Part shown: positions 1-5,248 of the stretch, piece by piece
How the letters are laid out: the number at the start of each line of letters is the position of its first letter
Position numbering within the stretch: position 1 is the stretch's first letter
Source: an uncultured Eubacteriales bacterium
Lineage (GTDB): Bacteria; Bacillota_A; Clostridia; Oscillospirales; CAG-272
Reading direction: 5' to 3'
Assembly: GCA_900555345.1 (NCBI GenBank)
Contig: USKS01000127.1
Coordinates: forward strand, 1-5,249
DNA length: 5,249 nucleotides
Translations under genes and position numbers: made by a program
Notes under the pieces: generated by a model
Told to the model about the DNA's origin: nothing
Seen by the model: only the letters and a program-made list of their open reading frames with translations
The model's database searches: none

Positions 1-290
1 CCATAAAGCGAAGCCGCTCCCGAAGGGGAGGGGCTTTCGATTTATGAAAGTAACGGTTCGGGGTCGAACCCATTCGACATTTCCGCCACCGAGCCCATAA
101 AGCAAGGCAGTTTCGCTTTTTGCAAACGGTTCGCTGCTTGAGGATACGTTCCGTCATCAGATACAGATATGCTGCGGCTTTGCGCAGAACGAAAAAACGC
201 CGTATATCCGAGCTGTTGAGACTTTGAAAAAAGTTCGCAAGAGTTCTTTGCGGGGCAATTGAACGCTTTTTACTAAAGTTATATATTCAT
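1..290 (-). repeat. Hairpin-rich intergenic element, probable dispersed repeat (cut by left edge)
   Basis: No gene can be supported here. Visible structure: a hairpin with arms 11-21 and 26-36 (one G-G mismatch, loop GAAG); a perfect 6-bp hairpin GGTTCG/CGAACC at 55-70; a bulged stem 103-110/134-140; a 5-bp stem CTGCG/CGCAG at 172-187; and the direct repeat CCATAAAGC at 1-9 and 95-103. On the minus strand two overlapping frames are stop-free: one from 286 down to the edge (95 codons) and one from 269 to a TAA at 44-42 (75 codons). The second ends ...GSVAEMSNGFDPEPLLS. The first has an ATG at 157-155 without a ribosome site. I have the impression that these peptide strings recur as spurious predicted proteins in gut Firmicutes, which would fit a multicopy repeat; I could not verify this. 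Alternatives are a structured RNA, or the tail of a gene whose body lies left of the window. Confidence 0.4.
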
Positions 291-360
291 TACATGCAGG
301 ACAGCCTTTCGATTCTGCAAGACATTCGGCAGCAACGGACGCTAAATTGTCCGACCGCTA

Positions 361-389
361 TTGACAAACGGTGCAGTAATTGTTATGAT
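361..389 (+). promoter_or_regulatory. Sigma-A type promoter of the membrane zinc-ribbon gene
   Basis: A perfect -35 box TTGACA (361-366) and a 5/6 -10 box TATGAT (384-389) are separated by 17 bases, the optimal spacing. The start of transcription would be near 396, giving a short leader of about 25 bases that contains the ribosome site GGAGG at 408-412, nine bases before the ATG at 422. A small inverted repeat CGGAC/GTCCG (336-353) lies just upstream of the -35 box and could be an operator, though it is short enough to be chance. Confidence 0.85.
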
Positions 390-421
390 TATATTAACAA
401 ATATTTTGGAGGTATTTACAT

Positions 422-1015
422 ATGCCAGTTTCTTCACTTTCTGTTTTTCCCGTGTTTGCAATTATCGCCGCAGTGCTTGCAGTCGGCGCAACGATTGCAG
501 CTTTTATTTTCCTTCTGCCTGAGGCAAAGCGACCGAAGCTTAACAAGTTTCTCGGCACAGTTTCCGATATTCTGAACTTCAAGACCCTGTTTATCGAGAA
601 AATACTGAAGGCATTGTACGTTTTTGCAACTGCCTTTGCTCTTATCTTCGGTTTTCTCATGCTGTTCTCCTTCGTTAAGGTCGGCGGATATTGGGGCACT
701 GCGTCTACCATTCACTGGTACGGATACTACGGCCTCCTTATCATGATAGGCGGTCCTATTGCAATAAGACTTACATACGAAGTTATTATGCTGTTCGTTC
801 TGCTTGTTAAGAACGTTATGGACATCAACAAAAAGCTTTCCGCAGGCGCAGATTGCAGCACCTGCACCGCTGCTCCCGCAGCAAATGAAGAGCCTGAAGC
901 TGAAGAGCCCGTTGCCGAGCCCGAGCCCGAACCGCTTTACAGATTCTGCACCGTTTGCGGCACCCGCTACGATGCAAACAAGGGTGGCTGCCCCAACGGT
1001 TGTCAGCAGCACTGA
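422..1015 (+). CDS. Three-helix membrane protein with cytosolic zinc ribbon (DUF4282-like)
   Basis: A 197-residue protein of unknown function. Hydrophobic helices lie at about 11-32, 63-84 and 104-129. The basic stretch AKRPKLNK after helix 1 suggests N-terminus out and C-terminus in the cytoplasm. Helices 2 and 3 with the following amphipathic segment (RLTYEVIMLFVLLVKNVMDINKKL) resemble the DUF4282 pattern of two helices followed by a conserved Glu-containing tail; this is my recognition, not a search. After a CSTC pair (C145, C148) comes a Pro/Glu-rich acidic linker (about 151-171). Then comes a zinc-ribbon-like knuckle with C176, C179, C190 and C194 (CTVCG...GGCPNGC), typical of small metal-binding tails that contact protein or nucleic acid. 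The start is fixed by GGAGG at 408-412 and a near-consensus promoter. It is a single-gene unit with its own terminator. Function cannot be assigned; membrane-tethered sensing or scaffolding is speculation. Confidence 0.85.
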   Translation: MPVSSLSVFPVFAIIAAVLAVGATIAAFIFLLPEAKRPKLNKFLGTVSDILNFKTLFIEKILKALYVFATAFALIFGFLMLFSFVKVGGYWGTASTIHWYGYYGLLIMIGGPIAIRLTYEVIMLFVLLVKNVMDINKKLSAGADCSTCTAAPAANEEPEAEEPVAEPEPEPLYRFCTVCGTRYDANKGGCPNGCQQH

Positions 1016-1029
1016 ATTTGATTTTTTTG

Positions 1030-1058
1030 AAAAAAGAGGCGAATTCCGCCTCTTTTTT
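1030..1058 (+). terminator. Intrinsic terminator after the membrane zinc-ribbon gene
   Basis: The perfect stem GAGGCG/CGCCTC (1036-1041 and 1047-1052) with loop AATTC is extended by six A-T pairs, since AAAAAA precedes it and TTTTTT follows it (1053-1058). It begins 15 bases after the TGA of the upstream gene. Because A and T tracts flank both sides it could work in either direction, but no minus-strand gene needs it. Confidence 0.93.
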
Positions 1059-1125
1059 CTTGCCCTTTTTATTTCTGAAAAGCATGTCCGAAAAAGACGG
1101 AAACTTATATATAATATCGCAGCTA

Positions 1126-1154
1126 TTGACAAAACGTCGCTTTTGGTATATAAT
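1126..1154 (+). promoter_or_regulatory. Consensus sigma-A promoter of the sugar kinase gene
   Basis: TTGACA (1126-1131), 17 bases, TATAAT (1149-1154): an exact match to the housekeeping consensus in both boxes and in spacing. Transcription would start near 1161, leaving a leader of about 74 bases before the ATG at 1235. The sequence GCTATTGACAAA around the -35 box is the same as at the promoter of the preceding gene (357-368). Confidence 0.88.
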
Positions 1155-1175
1155 AATAAGACAAAATATGCGAGC

Positions 1176-1219
1176 ACTGACATTGATTGTTAAAGAACGA
1201 AAGGTGTCAGTTGTTTTTT
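1176..1219 (+). promoter_or_regulatory. Leader hairpin followed by a T-run, possible attenuator
   Basis: In the leader of the kinase gene, ACTGACA (1176-1182) and TGTCAGT (1205-1211) can pair over seven bases around a 22-base loop, with two extra G-U pairs possible inside. The right arm is followed by TG and six T (1214-1219), then the ribosome site GGAGG at 1226-1230. The arrangement of promoter, hairpin, U-run and ribosome site is that of a transcription attenuator. The stem is short and the loop long, so it would need a ligand or protein to be stable. No known riboswitch class is recognised. Confidence 0.3.
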
Positions 1220-1234
1220 CGTATCGGAGGCAAT

Positions 1235-2314
1235 ATGTATACCGCAAAGCTTAAAACCGTGGGAAAAATATTTCGTTTGCCCGGAACGCTTTATTCATAT
1301 AACCCCATTGCAAACGGAAACATCAACAAGACCTTCAAGGTGGACTATATCCAGTCCGACGGAGATATAAAAAGCTACCTTTTCCAGATAATAAATACAT
1401 ACGTTTTCAAAAACCCGGGTCAGATTATGGAGAATATCGACCGGGTCACCCGGCATATAAGCAAAAAGAGCGACGGCGGCGTATGCCTGCATTTTCACCA
1501 TACGGAGGACGGTGCAAACTACTACCTCTGCGGTGAAAACGAATGCTGGCGCGTTATGAACTACGTCGATTCCGTTACGTACAACAGCAGCGACGATCTG
1601 ACGGTCGTCAGATACACGGGAGAGGCTTTCGGCAGGTTCCAGACTCAGCTTTCCGACTTTGACGCGTCTCTTTTGTATGAGACGATACCTGACTTTCACA
1701 ACACGAAAAAGCGTCTTGATAAGCTTTTTGCTGACGCCGACGAGGATCCCGTGGGGAGAGTTGAGAGTGTCAGGGAAGAGCTTGACTACATAAAAAGTGT
1801 TGCGGAGTACGCGGAGCAGCTTACGGATATGTTTGAAAAAGGAATGTTTCCGCCCCGCGTTACCCATAACGACACCAAATCCAACAACGTGCTTTTCGAC
1901 CGCCGTACAAAAAAGCCGCTTGTGGTCATAGACCTTGACACGGTCATGCCCGGCATGGCGATGTACGATTTCGGCGATGCCGTTCGCTTTGCGGCAAATA
2001 CCGCTGAGGAGGATGAGCCGGATACCGACAAGGTCGGCCTTGATCTCGAAAAGTTCAGAGCGTTTGCGGAAGGATACATCCCGTTTGTGCGCGATTCGCT
2101 GACCCCGCTTGAGGTGGACAGCATGGTGCTCGGCGCGTTTTCCATCACGATCGAGCTTGCCTCCCGCTTTTTGGACGACTATATTACGGGCGACAAGTAT
2201 TTCAAGACGAACTACGAGAATCACAACCTTGTAAGAACCAGGTGCCAGCTGAAGCTTGCGCAGGATATGTACGCAAAGCGTGAGCAGATGTCTGATATCC
2301 TGAGATCCATCTGA
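1235..2314 (+). CDS. nahK: NahK-like N-acetylhexosamine 1-kinase (aminoglycoside phosphotransferase fold)
   Basis: A 359-residue cytosolic kinase. NahK phosphorylates GlcNAc or GalNAc at C1 with ATP, feeding the lacto-N-biose/galacto-N-biose route from mucin and milk glycans. The nucleotide-loop region GNINKT (28-33) and LFQIINT (49-55) match the NahK pattern. Further matches are SDFDASLLYETIPDFHNT (about 140-157), the catalytic loop HNDTKSNN (211-218: H211, catalytic D213, N218), the metal site VIDLDTVMPG (D233 and D235), YDFGDAVRF (244-252) and the tail ENHNLVRTR (328-336). As I recall, the Bifidobacterium enzyme is also about 359 residues. The ATG at 1235 is chosen because GGAGG lies at 1226-1230. 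An in-frame TTG at 1187 would lack a ribosome site. No lacto-N-biose phosphorylase, transporter or epimerase is in view, so the exact sugar is inferred; annotation pipelines may call it only 'phosphotransferase family protein'. Confidence 0.88.
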   Translation: MYTAKLKTVGKIFRLPGTLYSYNPIANGNINKTFKVDYIQSDGDIKSYLFQIINTYVFKNPGQIMENIDRVTRHISKKSDGGVCLHFHHTEDGANYYLCGENECWRVMNYVDSVTYNSSDDLTVVRYTGEAFGRFQTQLSDFDASLLYETIPDFHNTKKRLDKLFADADEDPVGRVESVREELDYIKSVAEYAEQLTDMFEKGMFPPRVTHNDTKSNNVLFDRRTKKPLVVIDLDTVMPGMAMYDFGDAVRFAANTAEEDEPDTDKVGLDLEKFRAFAEGYIPFVRDSLTPLEVDSMVLGAFSITIELASRFLDDYITGDKYFKTNYENHNLVRTRCQLKLAQDMYAKREQMSDILRSI

Positions 2315-2319
2315 ACGGC

Positions 2320-2353
2320 GACAGGCGCTGCGTACTTTGAAAAAGCGCTGTCT
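2320..2353 (+). other. Hairpin in the 3' trailer of the kinase mRNA
   Basis: GACAG-CGCT (2320-2329, with G2325 bulged) pairs with AGCGCTGTC (2345-2353) around a 15-base loop. It starts six bases after the stop codon but has no T-run, so it is not a terminator on its own. It may protect the mRNA 3' end ahead of the real terminator at 2383. Confidence 0.4.
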
Positions 2354-2382
2354 CCGACGGGCAGATAATACTCAAAAATTTA

Positions 2383-2417
2383 AAAGGCATCAAAGCGACA
2401 GCTTCGATGCCTTTTTG
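2383..2417 (+). terminator. Intrinsic terminator after the sugar kinase gene
   Basis: A perfect 10-bp stem AAAAGGCATC (2383-2392) / GATGCCTTTT (2407-2416) continues, after one A-C mismatch, with AAGC/GCTT around the loop GACA. The T-run ends at 2417. The minus-strand reading also ends in T-rich sequence (2380-2386), so weak bidirectional action is possible. Confidence 0.9.
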
Positions 2418-2435
2418 ATAGGCTTTTTGATAGGA
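2412..2435 (+). repeat. Perfect 12-bp tandem duplication beside the terminator
   Basis: CTTTTTGATAGG occurs twice head to tail (2412-2423 and 2424-2435), duplicating the T-run of the terminator and the seven bases after it. It looks like a replication-slippage event; no function is apparent. Confidence 0.85.
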
Positions 2436-2511
2436 AATGTTGCCCGCGCGACGGTGCGGATACGGGCACACCGGGTGAGATGACATAGAAGAGAGAAAAG
2501 AGAACAACTGC

Positions 2512-2589
2512 ATAATAAGACCTGCCGCGGTCGGCGACCGTGCGGCGCTTTCGGCGTGCCTTGAGGCACTTGCGGCGCACCACAACAGG
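2512..2589 (+). other. Coding-like 5' extension of the GNAT gene lacking a standard start codon
   Basis: In the same frame as the acetyltransferase, positions 2512-2589 encode IIRPAAVGDRAALSACLEALAAHHNR. That is the first strand and helix expected at the start of a GNAT domain (usual opening M-x-I-R-x-A with 'GD..AL'). With it the protein would be 151 residues, the normal family size. The first in-frame stop upstream is TGA at 2476-2478. Between that stop and GTG2590 there is no in-frame ATG, GTG or TTG. The two codons at 2512-2517 are ATA ATA, so one G-to-A change in an original ATG would explain it. The purine-rich stretch 2488-2503 is at best a weak ribosome site. Confidence 0.6.
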
Positions 2590-2967
2590 GTGTCGCTGAA
2601 TTTCGCGGGAGATTATCCGAGAAAGCCTTCCGACAAAGTTATAGAAGAATTTTTCGAAAGCGTGTCGGCAGGCAGCGCCGAAGCTGTTGTAGCTGAAGTC
2701 GAAGGCTGCGCTGCGGGTTTTGCCAAAATAAGCTTTTGTGGTGACGAAGGATGGCTCGACTATCTCTTTGTACTTGAAGAATACCGCAAAAAGGGATACG
2801 GCGCCATACTTATGGATTGGGCAATGGCGGAGTTTGAGCGCCTCGGCGTCCGAAAAATAAATGTTAAGGTCGTGTGCGGAAACGATGCCGTGGGGCTGTA
2901 TGAGAAATACGGATTTAAGATGAACGCGTATATTCTGTCCGCGCGTCCCGACAAAAGCAGAAATTGA
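2590..2967 (+). CDS. GNAT-family N-acetyltransferase (start uncertain, possibly 5'-damaged)
   Basis: Transfers an acetyl group from acetyl-CoA to an amine; the substrate is unknown. From the only canonical in-frame start, GTG2590, it is 125 residues, but family homology continues upstream to about 2512. Motif A, the acetyl-CoA pyrophosphate loop, is clear: LDYLFVLEEYRKKGYGAIL, containing the R-x-x-G-x-G pattern as RKKGYG. Motif B follows as GNDAVGLYEKYGF, the usual N..A...Y.K.GF signature near the C-terminus. GTG2590 has no ribosome site at useful distance, and no promoter is evident between the kinase terminator and the gene. The frame is otherwise intact, ending at TGA 2965-2967 just before a strong terminator. 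It is either a working gene with a rare ATA start or a gene that recently lost its start. The family call is firm; the start and whether it is active are open. Confidence 0.8.
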   Translation: MSLNFAGDYPRKPSDKVIEEFFESVSAGSAEAVVAEVEGCAAGFAKISFCGDEGWLDYLFVLEEYRKKGYGAILMDWAMAEFERLGVRKINVKVVCGNDAVGLYEKYGFKMNAYILSARPDKSRN

Positions 2968-2989
2968 CGGTCAGGAAGTCCGCCGGACG

Positions 2990-3027
2990 AAAAAATGCCC
3001 GTATGCAAAAGCATACGGGCGATTTTT
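2990..3027 (+). terminator. Bidirectional terminator between convergent GNAT and hslO
   Basis: A perfect 10-bp stem GCCCGTATGC (2997-3006) / GCATACGGGC (3011-3020) with loop AAAA. On the plus strand T5 follows at 3023-3027. On the minus strand the stem is followed by a six-T run (complement of A 2990-2995). It therefore ends both the rightward GNAT transcript and the leftward hslO transcript. Confidence 0.93.
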
Positions 3028-3033
3028 ATATAG

Positions 3034-3060
3034 TGCGCCGCAGGGCAACCCTCCGGCGCA
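3034..3060 (-). other. GC-rich hairpin downstream of hslO
   Basis: TGCGCCG (3034-3040) and CGGCGCA (3054-3060) pair perfectly. After one C-C mismatch, AGGG/CCCT (3042-3045 and 3049-3052) pairs around a CAA loop. It lies 17 bases beyond the hslO stop and before the shared terminator. No T-run follows directly on the minus strand, so it probably acts as an mRNA 3' stabiliser or pause site. Confidence 0.5.
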
Positions 3061-3077
3061 GCCGGGGGATAATAAAC

Positions 3078-3962
3078 TTATTTGCTCTTTTTCTTTGCGT
3101 ATTCTCTGAGCACTTCCTCACAGGTGAACTCGTACTTTTTGTTGCAGAAGCGGCAGACAGCCTCAATAGGCTTATCCTCGCTTACAAGCTCTTTCACATC
3201 CCCTGCGGAAAGGCCCGCAATGGCTGAGAGATACTTTTCTCTCGAGCAGGTGCAGACATAGTCAATGTCAAACTCGTCAAAGGTCTCGTATGCTGTGCCG
3301 TCAAGAACTGCGGCAAATATTTCGTCGGCGCTCATTTTGTTCTGTATCATGGCGGAAACGGAGGATATGGTTGCAATGTTGCGCTCTATTGCCGAAATAA
3401 CGCTTTCATCGGCGCCGGGCATCAGCTGTACGAGAAATCCGCCCGCGGCAAGCAACTTGCGGTTCTGATCGACCCTGACTCCCAGTGCGCAGACGGTCGG
3501 CGTTTGCTCGCTTACGGCGAAATATTTGGTAACATCGTCGGCGATCTCACCGTCAACAAGAGGACACGTGCCCACATACGGCTCGCCCATGCCCATATCC
3601 TTTATAACGATAAGACTGCCCTTGTGTCCCACGGCACCGCCTACGTCAAGCTTTCCGCGGGCGTTCGGCATAAGCTCGACTTCGGGATTTTCGGCATAAC
3701 CGCGCACATTTCCCTTGTAGTCTGATACGCAGACGATGCGCCCGGCGGGACCGTTGCCGTTTATCTGAAGAGTCAGGCTGTTGTCTTTGTCCTTAAGCAG
3801 GCAGCCCATGAGCGCCGCTGCCGTGAGAGATCTGCCGAGAACGGCTGTCATTGTCTTTGATGTGTTGTGTATGTCGGCTGCTTTCTGCACAAGCTCGGTG
3901 GTCTCGGCAAGTATCATCCTTGCGCTGCCGTCGACTGTGATAGCTCTTGTTATAAGTGACAT
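3078..3962 (-). CDS. hslO: Hsp33 redox-regulated molecular chaperone
   Basis: A cytosolic holdase chaperone activated by oxidation, which binds unfolding proteins during oxidative stress combined with heat. At 294 residues it has the usual family length. The N-terminal core begins MSLITRAITVDGSARM and includes AADIHNTSKTMTAVLGRSLTAAALMG (about 29-53), the NGNGPAGRIVCVSDYKGNVRGYAENP region (68-93) and GKGSL-type strand GHKGSLIVIKDMG (112-124). The C-terminal redox switch has all four zinc-binding cysteines: C237 and C239 (CTC) and C270 and C273 (CRFC). An extra C281 follows. The ATG at 3962 is preceded by AGGA (3969-3972) at six bases. It lies downstream of an oxidoreductase gene on the same strand but is separated from it by a strong hairpin, and probably has its own promoter. 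It ends toward a terminator shared with the GNAT gene. Confidence 0.97.
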   Translation of the reverse strand: MSLITRAITVDGSARMILAETTELVQKAADIHNTSKTMTAVLGRSLTAAALMGCLLKDKDNSLTLQINGNGPAGRIVCVSDYKGNVRGYAENPEVELMPNARGKLDVGGAVGHKGSLIVIKDMGMGEPYVGTCPLVDGEIADDVTKYFAVSEQTPTVCALGVRVDQNRKLLAAGGFLVQLMPGADESVISAIERNIATISSVSAMIQNKMSADEIFAAVLDGTAYETFDEFDIDYVCTCSREKYLSAIAGLSAGDVKELVSEDKPIEAVCRFCNKKYEFTCEEVLREYAKKKSK

Positions 3963-4005
3963 TTTATGTCCTTTCGTTTGCGCTTTTGAGTTTTTGCGGT
4001 CTTCG

Positions 4006-4043
4006 TCGGCGCTTATTTTAGCCGCGCCGAGTTGAAATGCCGG
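4006..4043 (-). promoter_or_regulatory. Possible hslO promoter with an inverted repeat over its -10 box
   Basis: Read on the minus strand, a TAAAAT box (4020-4015, 5/6 to consensus) has CCGGCA (4043-4038, only 3/6) 17 bases upstream. Initiation would fall near 4008, about 46 bases before the ATG. The -10 box sits inside a perfect 7-bp inverted repeat, TCGGCGC (4006-4012) and GCGCCGA (4024-4030), with an 11-base centre. Such a site could be an operator. The promoter itself is weak on paper. Confidence 0.35.
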
Positions 4044-4061
4044 TAAATACGCTTATAAGCT

Positions 4062-4092
4062 GAGCAGGCTGCCGCTCGGCGGCAGCCTGCTC
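4062..4092 (-). terminator. Strong hairpin after the oxidoreductase gene, poor T-run
   Basis: A perfect 13-bp stem (4062-4074 and 4080-4092) with a five-base loop lies 22 bases past the stop of the oxidoreductase gene. In the gene's direction it is followed by AGCTTATAAGC and not a T-run, so termination may be incomplete and some transcripts may read into hslO. Directly beyond it lies the 10-bp perfect palindrome GCTTATAAGC (4051-4060). On the plus strand the hairpin is followed by T-rich sequence, but no plus-strand gene ends there. Confidence 0.6.
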
Positions 4093-4114
4093 TTTATGCT
4101 TTTTGGTGGTGCCG

Positions 4115-5248
4115 TCAGTCGATAACTTCGACCGTGCGGTTGTAATGAGACTTGAGCGCTGCGGTCGCCAGAGTGTGAGACAGCGCGGTCTCTTCGGGAG
4201 TGAACAGACCGAAGGGAACCTTCTCGCCTGCATACTCAAGCATGAATGCGCCTATCTGCTGCTGGATAGCGTCAACAAATCCGAACTCGAAAATGGGACC
4301 CGTGATGGTGGGGAGCATGGGCTTGTAGCCGATTATGATACGGTTCCAGGACTGCTCCTTGCCCCATGAGGATGTATAGTAGAAAGCGTTTGCGTCGTCA
4401 CTGGAGAAGCGTGCGCTGCACTCCATGCCGTAGATCTCAAAGAACCAACGGTTGGTGGAGCCGGGGCACATACGCTTTGTTTCGAGGGTCATAGGTATCT
4501 CGTCGCCGTCGGAGTTGAGCGTTGTGCAGAACAGTGTGCAGTTGTCAAACGTGTCGCAGGGAACTGTGCCGCCCTTGCCGTCGGGACGCTCTTTTACGAT
4601 ATTGGAGAAGTGCGCGCGAACGGTAGTGGGCTTGAAGCCGAGACGGAAGGGAACGTGCTGGGTGTGTATGCCCAAATCTCCGAGGCAGCCGTACTCGCCG
4701 TTGAATTTGACCATGCGCTTCCAGTTGATGGGCTTGTTGAGGTCCATGTCGCTGCAGTGGTTGAATCCTGCATGGATCTCAAGAACCTTGCCGAACTTGC
4801 CCTCTCTGTACCAATTTATCATGGTCTGCATAGCGGGGTAGTAGGGGAACTCGCTGCAGCAGCGTACGAACGCGCCGGGAGTCTCATGATATGCTTTGAG
4901 TATATTGTCGTTTGCCTTTTTGTCGATACCGAAGGGCTTTTCGCCGAGAAGCGCTTTGCCGCTCTTTATAATGTCGATATAGAACTGCTCGTGCAGGTTG
5001 TGGGGGACCGCGCAGTATATAGCTTCGATCTCGTCCTTGTCAAGAAGCTCTTTGTAGTCGGAAACGCAGTATTTTATATCGGGAAAATTCTTTTTGAACC
5101 ACTCCATTTCCGCGGGAACGACGGAGCATATGCCGACGATCTCGGGGCGCGGAATATCCTGAGTGAAATGGCACCAGCGTGCGGCGGCGGAAGCGAACTC
5201 TCTTGCCATAAGGCCGCAGCCGACAAGACCGAATTTTACAGTTTTCAT
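4115..5248 (-). CDS. Gfo/Idh/MocA-family NAD(P)-dependent oxidoreductase
   Basis: A 377-residue cytosolic dehydrogenase of the family that oxidises or reduces sugars, inositols and related polyols; the substrate cannot be told from sequence. The N-terminal Rossmann fold opens with KFGLVGCGLMA (5-15), the dinucleotide-binding GxxGxGxxA loop. The second strand ends IVGICS (37-42) without the usual acidic residue, which may favour NADP. The diagnostic E-K-P stands at 103-105 (LLGEKPFGI). The catalytic region GDLGIHTQHVPF (190-201) carries D191 and H195, matching the family's D-x-x-x-H pattern. The C-terminal half is the expected alpha/beta sheet domain. The ATG at 5248-5246 is at the window edge, so its ribosome site and promoter are outside view; the N-terminus looks natural and the gene probably complete. 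It precedes hslO on the same strand, 152 bases away, with a hairpin between. Confidence 0.93.
   Translation of the reverse strand: MKTVKFGLVGCGLMAREFASAAARWCHFTQDIPRPEIVGICSVVPAEMEWFKKNFPDIKYCVSDYKELLDKDEIEAIYCAVPHNLHEQFYIDIIKSGKALLGEKPFGIDKKANDNILKAYHETPGAFVRCCSEFPYYPAMQTMINWYREGKFGKVLEIHAGFNHCSDMDLNKPINWKRMVKFNGEYGCLGDLGIHTQHVPFRLGFKPTTVRAHFSNIVKERPDGKGGTVPCDTFDNCTLFCTTLNSDGDEIPMTLETKRMCPGSTNRWFFEIYGMECSARFSSDDANAFYYTSSWGKEQSWNRIIIGYKPMLPTITGPIFEFGFVDAIQQQIGAFMLEYAGEKVPFGLFTPEETALSHTLATAALKSHYNRTVEVID

Noticed and set aside
55..90. tRNA 3' end (GGTTCG...CGAACC followed by CCGCCACC)
   Set aside because: The T-arm-like hairpin has a four-base loop and not seven, and no anticodon arm, D arm or matching acceptor strand is found on either strand.
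294..575. Plus-strand open frame of 93 codons
   Set aside because: It crosses the promoter and start of the real gene in another frame, has no ribosome site, and its start lies upstream of the transcription start.
1087..1115. Second promoter using TATAAT at 1110-1115
   Set aside because: The sequence 17 bases upstream (TCCGAA) does not resemble a -35 box, and the exact-consensus promoter lies just downstream.
434..1183. A 249-codon open frame on the minus strand
   Set aside because: It is antisense to the membrane zinc-ribbon gene, which has a near-consensus promoter, a GGAGG site, clear helices and a terminator. The antisense product is a low-complexity Cys/Arg/Lys-rich string resembling no family.
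1187..1234. TTG start for the kinase 16 codons upstream
   Set aside because: No ribosome site, and it would place the leader hairpin and the real GGAGG inside the coding region; starting at 1235 gives the NahK length.
1168..1254. Short leader frame (28 codons) overlapping the kinase start
   Set aside because: Its ATG has no ribosome site and the product is not recognisable. The start of the main gene has GGAGG immediately upstream.
1295..2224. A 309-codon minus-strand frame inside the kinase gene
   Set aside because: It is a shadow of the NahK-like kinase, whose motifs are unmistakable; the antisense product shows no family features.
2202..2585. 127-codon minus-strand frame between the kinase and GNAT genes
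   Set aside because: It runs through the kinase terminator and the coding-like GNAT extension; the product is compositionally random with no recognisable domain.
4103..4369. Plus-strand frame antisense to the oxidoreductase 3' end
   Set aside because: Shadow of a gene with clear Rossmann and EKP motifs; no ribosome site or family features.
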